Source: Bacillus sp. FJAT-28004 (GTDB taxonomy: Bacteria > Bacillota > Bacilli > Paenibacillales > Paenibacillaceae). Taken from it: a DNA stretch of 64,000 bases. The stretch's first letter is position 1; the number at the start of each line of letters is the position of its first letter. The DNA lies in contig NZ_LGHP01000001.1 in the NCBI RefSeq assembly GCF_001280845.1, positions 4,619,132 through 4,683,131 of the forward strand, in the 5' to 3' direction. The notes under the pieces were generated by a model. It made no database searches. It had not been told where the DNA came from and saw only the letters and a program-made list of their open reading frames with translations. Position numbers and translations under genes: made by a program. Below are positions 41,581 to 50,500 of the stretch, in pieces.

Positions 41581-44277
41581 ATGAATAGCAACGGTACTGT
41601 AAATATGACTACATTTAAAGCAGAGGATTTAAGCTGCAATTATTTATATAATCCGATTGGAGTTGAATCTCCGAAACCTAGGCTTTGCTGGAAGCTGAAG
41701 TCGGATGTGAAGGATCAATTTCAAACGGCATACCACATTGTCATCGCAAGTGATAGAGATAAGTTAGAAAATGATGAGGCAGATTTGTGGGATAGCGGTC
41801 AAGTATGGTCGGAACAATCGATACATGTATCCTATGAAGGCCAATCGCTCCATTCGGGTCAGATTGCATATTGGAAGGTACGAGTATGGGATAAGGACAA
41901 GCAAGCATCGGAATGGAGCGAGATCGCATCCTTCGAGATGGGACTGATAGAGAGCGGTGATTGGTCAGCTCAGTGGATGGGGCATCCTGCTGGCGGGACT
42001 GACATTGATCGAGCAGTTCCAGCGCCGCTATTCCGTAAGACTGTTTTCTTCGATAAGCAGGTAAGCAAAGCAAGAGCCTACATATGCGGACTTGGTTATT
42101 ATGAGCTGTATATTAACGGATCGAAGATTGGCGATCAAGTCCTCTCATCCGCTTTTACGAGATATGATGAAACGGTATTATACGACACGCATGATGTGAC
42201 TGACGCTTGGAATAACGGAGAAAATGCGATAGGCGTCATCCTTGGAAATGGCTGGTACAACGGCTTCACACAGGATGTGTGGGATTTCCGGCAAGCTGCT
42301 TGGCGCCATCAACCGAAGTTTATTGTTCAAGTGCACATCACGTTCGCTGATGGTGAAGAACAAATCATTAAGAGTGATACGAGTTGGAAGACGTCTGAGA
42401 GTCCAATTATTTTTGATGGTTTAAAAAATGGTGAATTTTATGATGCGCGTCTGGAGCGGGACGGATGGAATGAAGCGAGTTACAACGACAGCTCATGGGT
42501 CAGCGCAAAGATCGTTAGAGGTCCCGGAGGTAAGCTGAAATCATGTCAAATGACCCAGATTAAAATTGTGGACACGATTAAGCCGGTTGGACTTAAAGAA
42601 ATTGAGCCGGGAGTATGGGTTTACGATTTGGGACAGAACATTTCCGGTTGGGCGCAGATCAAAGTGAGCGGACCGGCAGGGACGGAGATTACACTCACGT
42701 ATTCGGAGAGAATTGATGAGGCTGGAGCAATCGACACGGCTGATATCGATAAGTTTATCCGTAGCGGAGCTTTTCAGACAGACAAATATATATTGAAGGG
42801 TGAAGGCGAGGAAATCTGGGAACCGAGATTCGTTTATCACGGTTTTCAATATGTACAGATGACTGGTTATGCTGGGACGCCAACTCTTGATTGTCTAAAT
42901 GGACGGGTTGTTCACACGGCGTTTGAAACGAGAGGCCAATTCGAATGCTCGAACGAGCTGCTGAACGATATTCAGCGCTGTGCCCGTTGGTCGACGCTTA
43001 CGAATTATCATGGTATTCCAACGGATTGCCCGCACCGTGAGAAAAATGGTTGGACCGGAGATGCCTCTTTATCAGCAGAGCAGGTGTTAATGAATTTTGA
43101 TCCAGTGACTGCTTATGCCAAATGGATGAGAGACTTTAAAGATGCCCAGCGTCCAAGTGGACAGCTGCCTGGCATCATACCGACGGCTGGCTGGGGCTAT
43201 AACTGGGGAAGCGGTCCTGCTTGGGACAGCTCGGTGATTCTGATTCCATGGTATATCTATGAATATTGCGGCGATACATCGGTGTTGGAAGAAATGTACG
43301 ACAATATGAAAGCTTACGTGGATTATATGCATTCCATGGCAGAGGAATATGTACTCGATTTTGGACTTGGTGATTGGTGTCCTCCTGTCGGAGGAGAAAC
43401 AGGTCACTCCTGTCCCGCAACCGTAACGGATACCGCTTATTTCTATGTTTGTGCGGATGTTGTGGCTAAGTCGGCTCAGCTTATTGGACAACAGGATAAT
43501 GCGGTTTATTATGCTGGGTTAGCGCAAGCTGTTCGTGAGGCGTTCCGTACTCGTTTCATGGATACAAACACTGGCATGGTGGAGGGACTAGGCCAAACCT
43601 CATTATCCTGCGCGTTGTATCAAGGTCTCGTTAATGAGGATGAGAAAGAGCTTGTCATACAAAACCTTGTGAACCAGGTCGAAGATAAAGAACAGCATTT
43701 GGATACCGGCATACTGGGTACGAAATATTTAATGCATACACTTACAGCTTCAGGAAGAACGGATCTTGCATATTCGATTGCGACAAAGACTACTTTCCCT
43801 AGCTGGGGCCACTGGATCATGCAGGGGGCAACAACCCTATGGGAGCAATGGAACGGAAGAGATTCTAGGAATCACCACATGTTCAGTGATATTAGCGCTT
43901 GGTTCTATAAAGGTCTTGCTGGCATTAATCCAGATGTTAATGAGCCGGGCTTCAAACACATCCTATTACAACCAAATCCCGTACCAGGTCTGGACTGGGT
44001 AAACGCTTATCATGATTCGTTGTATGGAAAGATTGAGTGCAACTGGAAAGTGGATGGCGTCAAGCTGACGATTGAAGTTGTTGTACCGGTAAACACACGT
44101 GCTTCATTAGATCTACCAGTAGAGTATTCGAATGGGTCTATTTTGTTGGATGGTGAATCTCTAAATGGAGCGGGTGTGAACAAAAAAGATGAGCGGATCA
44201 GATTGTCTCTCGGATCTGGAACCTATCTTGTGGAAGCAAAGGCAGCGGTAGGTGGGGAAATAGCTGCGAGAAGATAA
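41581..44277 (+). CDS. GH78 alpha-L-rhamnosidase, cytoplasmic
   Basis: An 898-residue enzyme with the GH78 plan: N-terminal Fn3-like and beta-sandwich domains (ESPKPRLCWKL, YWKVRVWD, YELYINGSKIGDQVLS), an (alpha/alpha)6 barrel from about 440, and a C-terminal beta domain. The catalytic block reads TDCPHREKNGWTGDASL, containing the Asp and Glu of the active site; HLDTGILGTKYLM and SWGHWIMQGATTLWEQW are further hallmarks. No signal peptide is visible. It inverts and releases terminal L-rhamnose from imported glycans. Its link with mannan is only positional. GAAGGAG precedes the ATG. Confidence 0.93.
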   Translation: MNSNGTVNMTTFKAEDLSCNYLYNPIGVESPKPRLCWKLKSDVKDQFQTAYHIVIASDRDKLENDEADLWDSGQVWSEQSIHVSYEGQSLHSGQIAYWKVRVWDKDKQASEWSEIASFEMGLIESGDWSAQWMGHPAGGTDIDRAVPAPLFRKTVFFDKQVSKARAYICGLGYYELYINGSKIGDQVLSSAFTRYDETVLYDTHDVTDAWNNGENAIGVILGNGWYNGFTQDVWDFRQAAWRHQPKFIVQVHITFADGEEQIIKSDTSWKTSESPIIFDGLKNGEFYDARLERDGWNEASYNDSSWVSAKIVRGPGGKLKSCQMTQIKIVDTIKPVGLKEIEPGVWVYDLGQNISGWAQIKVSGPAGTEITLTYSERIDEAGAIDTADIDKFIRSGAFQTDKYILKGEGEEIWEPRFVYHGFQYVQMTGYAGTPTLDCLNGRVVHTAFETRGQFECSNELLNDIQRCARWSTLTNYHGIPTDCPHREKNGWTGDASLSAEQVLMNFDPVTAYAKWMRDFKDAQRPSGQLPGIIPTAGWGYNWGSGPAWDSSVILIPWYIYEYCGDTSVLEEMYDNMKAYVDYMHSMAEEYVLDFGLGDWCPPVGGETGHSCPATVTDTAYFYVCADVVAKSAQLIGQQDNAVYYAGLAQAVREAFRTRFMDTNTGMVEGLGQTSLSCALYQGLVNEDEKELVIQNLVNQVEDKEQHLDTGILGTKYLMHTLTASGRTDLAYSIATKTTFPSWGHWIMQGATTLWEQWNGRDSRNHHMFSDISAWFYKGLAGINPDVNEPGFKHILLQPNPVPGLDWVNAYHDSLYGKIECNWKVDGVKLTIEVVVPVNTRASLDLPVEYSNGSILLDGESLNGAGVNKKDERIRLSLGSGTYLVEAKAAVGGEIAARR

Positions 44278-44306
44278 ATAAAGCGAAAATAAATAGCGAA
44301 GAGAAG

Positions 44307-44330
44307 AAAAAGAGCAGAGATGCTCTTTTT
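44307..44330. terminator. Bidirectional terminator between GH78 and SDR
   Basis: AAAAAGAGCA pairs with TGCTCTTTTT around a GAGA loop. It abuts the SDR stop codon and serves both convergent genes. Confidence 0.92.
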
Positions 44331-45149
44331 CTATAATAATGTTTCTGCACCATCAATGTAGATTTCGGTTCCTGAGATATGGCTGGATTCCTGTGATGCC
44401 AGAAACAATACTAAATCCGCGACCTGCTCAGGCTGCCCAGGCCCATGCTCGAGCGGCTGGCTGCCTTCGGGATAGTTCACTGGGATTGTGATTTTATCTA
44501 CCTGCTTAGTTCTGTGTGTGTTTTCTCCAATGTTCGTTTGGATAGCGCCAGGGCAGATGACGTTCACACGGATTTTATAACGGGCTAGTTCCAGAGCAGC
44601 CATCTTGGCAAAGGCGACCTGACCTGCTTTGGAAGAGCTGTAAGCAGCCATACCAGCGCCGGAAAAATCTCGATTACCGTTAATGGAGCTCGTTATAATA
44701 ATGCTTCCGCCTGACTTTTTCATATGAGGGATTGCATATTTGACGGTAAGAAAGGTGCCCTTTAGATTGGTTGTCAGCGTTTCATCCCATGACTCTGGCG
44801 ATAGGTCTTCAATAGGTGCGAGCGTTCCGTTAATTCCAGCGTTTGCAAATACAATATCGATATGACCAAAATGTTGGGTGGCAGCTTGGATAGCTTCTTG
44901 CATTCGTTTCGGATCGGATACGTCCGTATCGAAGAAGATCGTTTCGCCCCCCAATTTTTGTATCTCTTGTTCTGCTTCTTCGGTACGGTTGTGGATGAGG
45001 TCGAGAAGACATATTTTTGCGCCTTGCTGTGCCAGTCTTATAGCAGCAGCACGTCCAATGCCAGAACCAGCCCCTGTGATGACCGCAACTTTATCCTTTA
45101 CTCGGAGATGAGCTGAGGTTTCATGGTTCTGATCAGGTGCATTGTTCAT
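44331..45149 (-). CDS. Short-chain dehydrogenase/reductase (SDR)
   Basis: A 272-residue classical SDR. The NAD(P)-binding TGAGSGIGRAAA is at about 25-36, D at the end of strand 2 (CLLDL) points to NAD preference, NAG is at about 103, and the catalytic Ser-Tyr-Lys lies in ITSSINGNRDFSG ... YSSSKAG. It ends in the usual ISGTEIYIDGAETLL. Substrate is unknown; the SDRs near rhamnose, arabinose and related loci often oxidise sugars or polyols. GGAGGG precedes the ATG at 45149. It is divergent from GH127 with a 149-bp gap. Confidence 0.88.
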   Translation of the reverse strand: MNNAPDQNHETSAHLRVKDKVAVITGAGSGIGRAAAIRLAQQGAKICLLDLIHNRTEEAEQEIQKLGGETIFFDTDVSDPKRMQEAIQAATQHFGHIDIVFANAGINGTLAPIEDLSPESWDETLTTNLKGTFLTVKYAIPHMKKSGGSIIITSSINGNRDFSGAGMAAYSSSKAGQVAFAKMAALELARYKIRVNVICPGAIQTNIGENTHRTKQVDKITIPVNYPEGSQPLEHGPGQPEQVADLVLFLASQESSHISGTEIYIDGAETLL

Positions 45150-45250
45150 TAATATTCCCTCCAGTTTAAAATCGTTTTTTTTCCAAATTAGTATTCCTTT
45201 AGGGAGAATAACTTATTCTTTTGTTTCGAGTTGTCAGATGGCAAATAGGA

Positions 45251-45269
45251 CGTCCTCCTTTGGAGGGCG
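45251..45269 (+). other. Small hairpin in the GH127 leader
   Basis: CGTCCTCC pairs with GGAGGGCG around TTT. It precedes the AGGAGG site of the GH127 gene and contains CCTCC, an anti-Shine-Dalgarno-like sequence. A role in translation control is possible but not shown. Confidence 0.35.
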
Positions 45270-45298
45270 ACAACAATAATAGCTAGGAGGAGAAAAAA

Positions 45299-47170
45299 TT
45301 GAACGGTATTTTTTTAAATCGTGCTCCACTTGCTTCGACACCTTTTCAAGAGCTCCCGCTTGGTGCCATCAAACCTGAGGGTTGGTTAAGAGACCAGTTG
45401 GAAATTCAGGGAGAAGGGATGACTGGACATCTAGATGAATTCTGGAGTTATGTCGATTCGAATAATGGCTGGCTGGGAGGTACCGGTGATAGCTGGGAAA
45501 GAGGACCTTATTACTTGGACGGCCTGCTTCCGCTAGCTTACCTTCTCAATGACGATAAATTGAAAGCGAAGGTGCGGCCGTGGATCGAATGGACGCTTGC
45601 AAGCGCACGCGAGGATGGACAATTCGGGCCAGCCGCCAATGAGGATTGGTGGAGCCGGATGATTATGCTGAAGGTGCTGATTCAACACGCTGAATATACC
45701 GGTGACAAGCGGGTAGAGCCATTTTTAACGAACTATTTCAAATATCAGCTTGCGGAGCTGCCGAATCGTCCGCTGCAGGAATGGGCAAAAGCCAGAGGCG
45801 GCGAGAATCTCATCAGCATTTATTGGTTGTACAATCGCATAGGAGAGCCGTTCCTGCTCGAACTATCTCAATTGATTCAGGAGCAAACGCTGGACTGGAC
45901 AGGCCTATATGAAAACTATCCTTATTGGTATTTACAGAAGGCATTCGATCATCGGGTACATGTCGTTAACGTAGCGATGTCATTCAAGCAGCCAGCTCTC
46001 CGTTACCTTCAATCCTTGGATAAGGAGCATATAGAAGCTGCATATAAGGGTATCTCGAGTGTTATGACTTATCACGGGCAAGTTAACGGCATGTTTTCCG
46101 GTGACGAATGGCTTGCAGGCACTCATCCGAGCCAAGGCACGGAGCTATGCTCTGTAGTGGAATATATGCATTCATTGGAGCATCTTATCCGGATTACTGG
46201 CGATGGCTCCTTCGGCGATATATTGGAGAAGGTAGCTTATAATGCGCTTCCGGCCGCAATCAGCCCTGATTGGACAGTCCATCAGTATGACCAGCAAGCT
46301 AACCAGATTATGTGTACGCATGCCAAACGTAATTGGACTGAAAACAATAATGAAGCCAATCTATTCGGTATTGAACCGCATTTTGGCTGCTGCACCGCTA
46401 ACATGCATCAAGGATGGCCTAAATACGCGGCAAGATTGTGGATGGCAACAGAGGATGGCGGTTTGGCTGCGATCGCGTATGCTCCTTGCACGATAACAGC
46501 CGCAATCGACTCCAATACCGATGTTTCCATACGCGTAGCGACACAATATCCATTTAGAGAAACGATTACGATGACATTAGAATTGAATCAGTCTGCGGAA
46601 TTTCCGATCAAATTACGAATACCCGCATGGTGCGGCTCACCGGTTTTGTTGATCAACGGTAAGCGGTCTGCTATACAAATTGAAAAAGGTTTTTCCACAC
46701 TGCGGCAGGTTTGGAACGATGGCGATGTACTATCTCTTCAGCTCCCTATGGTGGTTCGTACGATCAGCAGAGCTAACAGTGCAGTCGGACTACAGCGCGG
46801 TGCGCTTATGTTCGTCATCCCAGTCAAAGAACGCTGGCAAAAGCATCGTACCTATGAGCCTTACCATGACTGGGAGGTTTATCCGGAATCGCCCTGGAAT
46901 TACGGTGTGAGATTGAAGGAATATGAGCAAGGGGAACTCATGCAAGTCGAGACAGCAGATATTGTGCGACAGCCTTTCGCAGCAGAGAGCGCTCCTGTGA
47001 GTTTGAGAGTGACCGGGAGGCGGCTCCCTCAATGGACGATGGAACTTAACTCTGCCGGAACACCGCCCGTGGGGCCGGTGACAAGCAAGGAACCCGAGGA
47101 AGAAATCACGCTTATTCCTTACGGCTGCGCACGGCTTCGGATCGCCGAGTTCCCTGTTGTTCAATCTTAA
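45299..47170 (+). CDS. GH127 beta-L-arabinofuranosidase-like enzyme
   Basis: A 623-residue family 127 enzyme (formerly DUF1680), close to HypBA1 in length. It hydrolyses beta-L-arabinofuranosides using a zinc-activated Cys nucleophile. The metal/nucleophile set is visible: E282-x-C284 in TELCS and the Cys pair C364-C365 in FGCCTANMHQGW, aligned with E338, C340, C417 and C418 of HypBA1. The N-terminal barrel holds WERGPYYLDGLLPLAYLL. No signal peptide. The start is TTG at 45299, supported by AGGAGG eight bases upstream. It may act on arabinosylated glycans imported with the neighbouring systems; some GH127 members have other specificities. Confidence 0.9.
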   Translation: MNGIFLNRAPLASTPFQELPLGAIKPEGWLRDQLEIQGEGMTGHLDEFWSYVDSNNGWLGGTGDSWERGPYYLDGLLPLAYLLNDDKLKAKVRPWIEWTLASAREDGQFGPAANEDWWSRMIMLKVLIQHAEYTGDKRVEPFLTNYFKYQLAELPNRPLQEWAKARGGENLISIYWLYNRIGEPFLLELSQLIQEQTLDWTGLYENYPYWYLQKAFDHRVHVVNVAMSFKQPALRYLQSLDKEHIEAAYKGISSVMTYHGQVNGMFSGDEWLAGTHPSQGTELCSVVEYMHSLEHLIRITGDGSFGDILEKVAYNALPAAISPDWTVHQYDQQANQIMCTHAKRNWTENNNEANLFGIEPHFGCCTANMHQGWPKYAARLWMATEDGGLAAIAYAPCTITAAIDSNTDVSIRVATQYPFRETITMTLELNQSAEFPIKLRIPAWCGSPVLLINGKRSAIQIEKGFSTLRQVWNDGDVLSLQLPMVVRTISRANSAVGLQRGALMFVIPVKERWQKHRTYEPYHDWEVYPESPWNYGVRLKEYEQGELMQVETADIVRQPFAAESAPVSLRVTGRRLPQWTMELNSAGTPPVGPVTSKEPEEEITLIPYGCARLRIAEFPVVQS

Positions 47171-47193
47171 AGTGTCCGTCTATAAAATAAATT

Positions 47194-48471
47194 TTAGTTG
47201 AAATGACGCATCTCCTTCATATACATATAGGAGAAACAGCCGATAACGAGCATAGCTGCGCCGCTTATAGCAATAATGATGGCAGGGCCATAAATATCTG
47301 ATAAGGTAGAGAATACGGCTAAGCCGATAGGCGGCGCAACGCTTGTTAGAGCACCGATGAGTCCAAACACCCGTCCTTGCATCGAAGGATCTATGGCTAT
47401 CCGAAGCGCGATAAAGATGATCGTCGTGCTGAAGGAGAAGAGGAAGCCGACCAGAAGGATAAGCGGAAGCGCTGCGAATGCCGAGGGCATAAGTGAAATC
47501 GCGATGAACAAGGGACCCATGAGGATCATGCTTCCAATGATCCATTTTCCTCTGCCTTTTAACCGTTTATCAAGCCTAATAATTAGAATGGAGCCTATTA
47601 CATAACCTAGCGGGATACACGCCTCCATAAGCCCGAATACAAATGGTTTTGCGAGCCATACTTTAACGGCCATTACTTGAATGAGCATGAACGTAGACAA
47701 AAAGAAGAACATAACTAGCGGCAGCAAAATAACTGCAGCTCTCGCGAATGAATTCGTCCATACATAACGGAAGCCTGCTTTAAGGTCTTCTTTAAAGGTG
47801 GTTTGCTGTTTTTCAGAATCACGAACGGCTGCATAGGGGAACTTACCTGTGAAAAGGAGTAACATTGCCGAGAGCAGGAAGGTTACAGCATCAATAGCAA
47901 TCGCAAATGCCCCGCCAAATGCAGCAACAGCGATACCTCCAAGTGCAAATCCAGATATTCTGATGATGTTATCGGATATATTTATTACGCCAACCGCCTC
48001 CGTTATTTGTTCCTTATCAATAATTTCGACGAGTGAGGCTTGAAGAGCAGGCGTTCGAATCACCCCTGCAAGGGCGACTATGGCAGTTAACAATACGATA
48101 AAAATAAACGGAACATTCGGCAGATAAACGAGAACCGCGATGGCGGCGACGAGTACAAAACGGATAATATCCGTAACCCACATTAACGTGCGGCGATCGG
48201 TGCGATCCGCAAGCGTACCTGCGAAGGAACCGAACAGCATGCTGATTACGAGGTGGGTTATGAGTACGACCGACATAAGCTTAGCGCTTCCGGTTGTTTG
48301 CAGTACCCACAGATTTAGCGCGATGCTGTGAAAGGTATTGCCTAGCAGTGATAAGCTGTAGCTGGAGAACACGGCAAGGAAATTGCGGTTTTTCCATAGG
48401 GATAAAGCCTGACCCGCTTGCGGCTTAAGGTTAGGTGTACTGCTTTTCGATTCTTTAGCTAATCCAAGCAT
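47194..48471 (-). CDS. MFS transporter, efflux type
   Basis: A 425-residue major facilitator protein with about 12 membrane helices. It has the MFS_3-like pattern: LWKNRNFLAVFSSYSLSLLGNTF at the N-terminus, the loop-2 motif GTLADRTDRRTLM, and a central cytoplasmic loop at about 205-230. Such proteins are mostly drug or metabolite exporters, some sugar-related. GGAGGTAATATT precedes the ATG. An operator identical to the one before the adjacent LacI gene lies 60 bases upstream, so expression is probably under that regulator. It converges on GH127 with 23 bases between stops and no terminator. Confidence 0.88.
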   Translation of the reverse strand: MLGLAKESKSSTPNLKPQAGQALSLWKNRNFLAVFSSYSLSLLGNTFHSIALNLWVLQTTGSAKLMSVVLITHLVISMLFGSFAGTLADRTDRRTLMWVTDIIRFVLVAAIAVLVYLPNVPFIFIVLLTAIVALAGVIRTPALQASLVEIIDKEQITEAVGVINISDNIIRISGFALGGIAVAAFGGAFAIAIDAVTFLLSAMLLLFTGKFPYAAVRDSEKQQTTFKEDLKAGFRYVWTNSFARAAVILLPLVMFFFLSTFMLIQVMAVKVWLAKPFVFGLMEACIPLGYVIGSILIIRLDKRLKGRGKWIIGSMILMGPLFIAISLMPSAFAALPLILLVGFLFSFSTTIIFIALRIAIDPSMQGRVFGLIGALTSVAPPIGLAVFSTLSDIYGPAIIIAISGAAMLVIGCFSYMYMKEMRHFN

Positions 48472-48530
48472 AATATTACCTCCAATATGAATGATTGATG
48501 TGATAAATGATTAACACCCGTTGCCTAATC

Positions 48531-48546
48531 ACTTAATCGTTTAAGT
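48531..48546 (-). promoter_or_regulatory. LacI-type operator before the MFS gene
   Basis: ACTTAATCGTTTAAGT, a CG-centred 16-bp dyad with one mismatched pair, identical to the copy at 49604-49619. Confidence 0.75.
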
Positions 48547-48574
48547 TGTCGTAAAAAATGCAGAGATTACTCTG

Positions 48575-49501
48575 CTATTCATTACTTATCGCTTTTACAA
48601 GAATGTATTTATGAACAGGTCCAGATGTCGGATCTTTTAACAGATGCATCATCAGTTGAAAAGCTTCTTCTGGCTTATGATCGCCAAATGATATTTGAGC
48701 AGCGGAAGGAGGGACAATTTCTGGACAACCTGCCGTACAGATGACGGTCAAGCTTGTAGGATTAACATATTTAGCTGCTGAGATTGCAACAAATTCGTTC
48801 AGTATGATGCCTTTTTTGTTTTTCTGTTGTTCAAGAAAGGCCTTTAACGTTTGTTCATCCTCCATGACATGGATTTGACCTAGTCCGATCCCAGAATGGG
48901 TACAAATAAAGTTTACGAGGTCAGCATTGTTGAAGCTATCGATAATCATGTAGCTTTGATTATGCTGCAAGGTAGTGATTACATTGGCGAAAGCATCAAT
49001 ATAATCATAATTAACCTTATAAAATAGTGGATCATCAATGATACTATCAACGACGATAAGCGGTACTCCAGCGGAAAAATGGCTAGAAATCAGGTGGAAA
49101 TTCTCTTCTTTAACATCGACAACAAATACGCCGTCCAGCTTGCGTTCCGAGATGATATCGAGATTTGGGCTTGATGCATCCAAGCTGAATAATACGACGT
49201 GGTAACCTCGATCTGACAGCAGCCGCTCCAGTCGATTAATAAACTGAGAATAACGGAGCTGCTTCCAAAAGCCTTCGTTATCCGCTCTGTTGATAAGGAT
49301 GCCAATCAATCCAGACTTTTGCTTGACCAGCGATCGGGCTGCGAGGTTAGGTACGTAGTTTAATTGCTTGGCGGCATCAAGGACACGGCATTTTGTTTCA
49401 TCGGGTATCGTCTGATTGGCTACGTTGTTAAGCACATAGCTTACTGTAGCGACAGAAACCTGTGCGGCCTTTGCAATATCCTTAAGCGTAGCTTTTTTTA
49501 T
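48575..49501 (-). CDS. LacI-family regulator with a non-canonical start codon
   Basis: The reading frame gives a complete LacI protein of about 309 residues: KKATLKDIAKAAQVSVATVS, YVLNNVANQ, LNYVPNLAARSLVKQ, then a shortened effector domain (LIGILINRAD, DGVFVVDVKEEN, PLIVVDS). However, no ATG, GTG or TTG precedes the HTH in frame. AAGGAG at about 49512-49517 is ten bases before an ATA at 49501 and four before an ATT at 49507. The first canonical in-frame start, GTG at 49435, would delete most of the HTH. Either a rare ATA/ATT start is used or the ATG has been lost. It probably controls itself and the MFS gene. Confidence 0.75.
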   Translation of the reverse strand: MKKATLKDIAKAAQVSVATVSYVLNNVANQTIPDETKCRVLDAAKQLNYVPNLAARSLVKQKSGLIGILINRADNEGFWKQLRYSQFINRLERLLSDRGYHVVLFSLDASSPNLDIISERKLDGVFVVDVKEENFHLISSHFSAGVPLIVVDSIIDDPLFYKVNYDYIDAFANVITTLQHNQSYMIIDSFNNADLVNFICTHSGIGLGQIHVMEDEQTLKAFLEQQKNKKGIILNEFVAISAAKYVNPTSLTVICTAGCPEIVPPSAAQISFGDHKPEEAFQLMMHLLKDPTSGPVHKYILVKAISNE

Positions 49502-49562
49502 GGAAATACAACTCCTTATTACGAAAGATAGGGTGATAGCACGCTAACAATGGTTTGCATTA

Positions 49563-49619
49563 ACTAGATCGTTAATACCATATCAGCATGGAAACTAATA
49601 ACGACTTAATCGTTTAAGT
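49563..49619 (-). promoter_or_regulatory. LacI-type operators before the regulator gene
   Basis: ACTTAATCGTTTAAGT at 49604-49619 is identical to the site before the MFS gene. A degenerate copy, ACTAGATCGTTAAT, lies at 49563-49576. They suggest autoregulation. Confidence 0.7.
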
Positions 49620-49660
49620 TATTATTGCATGAATGACAATTAGATGTCTAGAGTCTTTTT

Positions 49661-50452
49661 CTAAAAGCACGCATACGTGCTTACAGAGTGAAAATGACGT
49701 ATGTGGTGGGTAGAAAAGTGGCTGTAAACACAACAGTGTTCTTACAGCGGAAAAGTAGCTATGATTAGTGGTCTGTAAGCACGCATACGTGCTTATAGAG
49801 TGAAAACGACGTATGTGGTGGGTGGTGGGTAGAAAAGAGGCTGTAAGCACATCTGTGTTCTTACAGCGGAATAGTAGCTATGATTACTGGTCTGTAAGCA
49901 CGCATACGTGCTTACAGAGTGAATACGACGTATGTGGTGGGTAGAAAAGAGGCTGTAAGCACACCTGTGATCTTACAGCGGAAAAGTAGCTATGATTAGT
50001 GGTCTGTAAGCACGCATACGTACTTACAGAGTGAAAATGACGTATGTGGTGGGTAGAAAAGAGGCTGTAAGCACATCTGTGTTCTTACAGCGGAAAAGTA
50101 GCTATGATTACTGGTCTGTAAGCACGCATACGTGCTTACAGAGTGAAAACGACGTATGTGGTGGGTAGAAAAGAGGCTGTAAGCACATCTGTGTTCTTAC
50201 AGCGGAATAGTAGCTATGATTACTGGTCTGTAAGCACGTATGCGTGCTTACAGAGTGAAAATGACCTATGTGGTGGGTAGAAAAGAGGCTGTAAGCACAC
50301 CTGTGTTCTTACAGTGGAAAAGTAGCTATGATCAGTGGTCTGTAAGCACACATACGTGCTTACAGAGTGAAAATGACGTATGTGGTGGGTAGAAAAGAGG
50401 CTGTAAGCACATCTGTGTTCTTACAAAGTGAAATCGTCGTGTGAAGGAAGTA
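49661..50452. repeat. Seven 112-bp tandem repeats carrying 14 alternating hairpins
   Basis: Units start at 49661, 49772, 49892, 50004, 50116, 50228 and 50340 (spacing 111, 120, 112, 112, 112, 112). Each unit has two dyads about 51-61 bp apart. The first has arms CTGTAAGCACG / CGTGCTTACAG around CATA; the second is CTGTAAGCAC ... GTGTTCTTACAG. Spacer text such as AGTAGCTATGATTA and GACGTATGTGGTGGGTAG is also conserved. The 120-bp unit has a duplicated GTGG/GTGGGT tract. No coding frame explains the conservation. The whole 49620-50452 stretch consists of this array. Confidence 0.93.
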
Positions 50453-50480
50453 GAAAAAGAGCAGTCTGATTGGACTGCCC
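50453..50480 (-). terminator. Terminator of the cytoplasmic GH13 gene
   Basis: On the minus strand GGCAGTC pairs with GACTGCT around CAATCA, followed by CTTTTTC. Confidence 0.85.
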
Positions 50481-50500
50481 TTAGGAAGTGAGGTTAACTA

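Noticed and set aside
41581..44277. Minus-strand frames of 100-134 codons within GH78
   Set aside because: They are antisense to strong catalytic motifs of GH78 and lack independent support.
49661..50452. CRISPR array
   Set aside because: Spacers are conserved rather than unique, the unit is 112 bp, repeats are alternating palindromes, and no cas genes are present.
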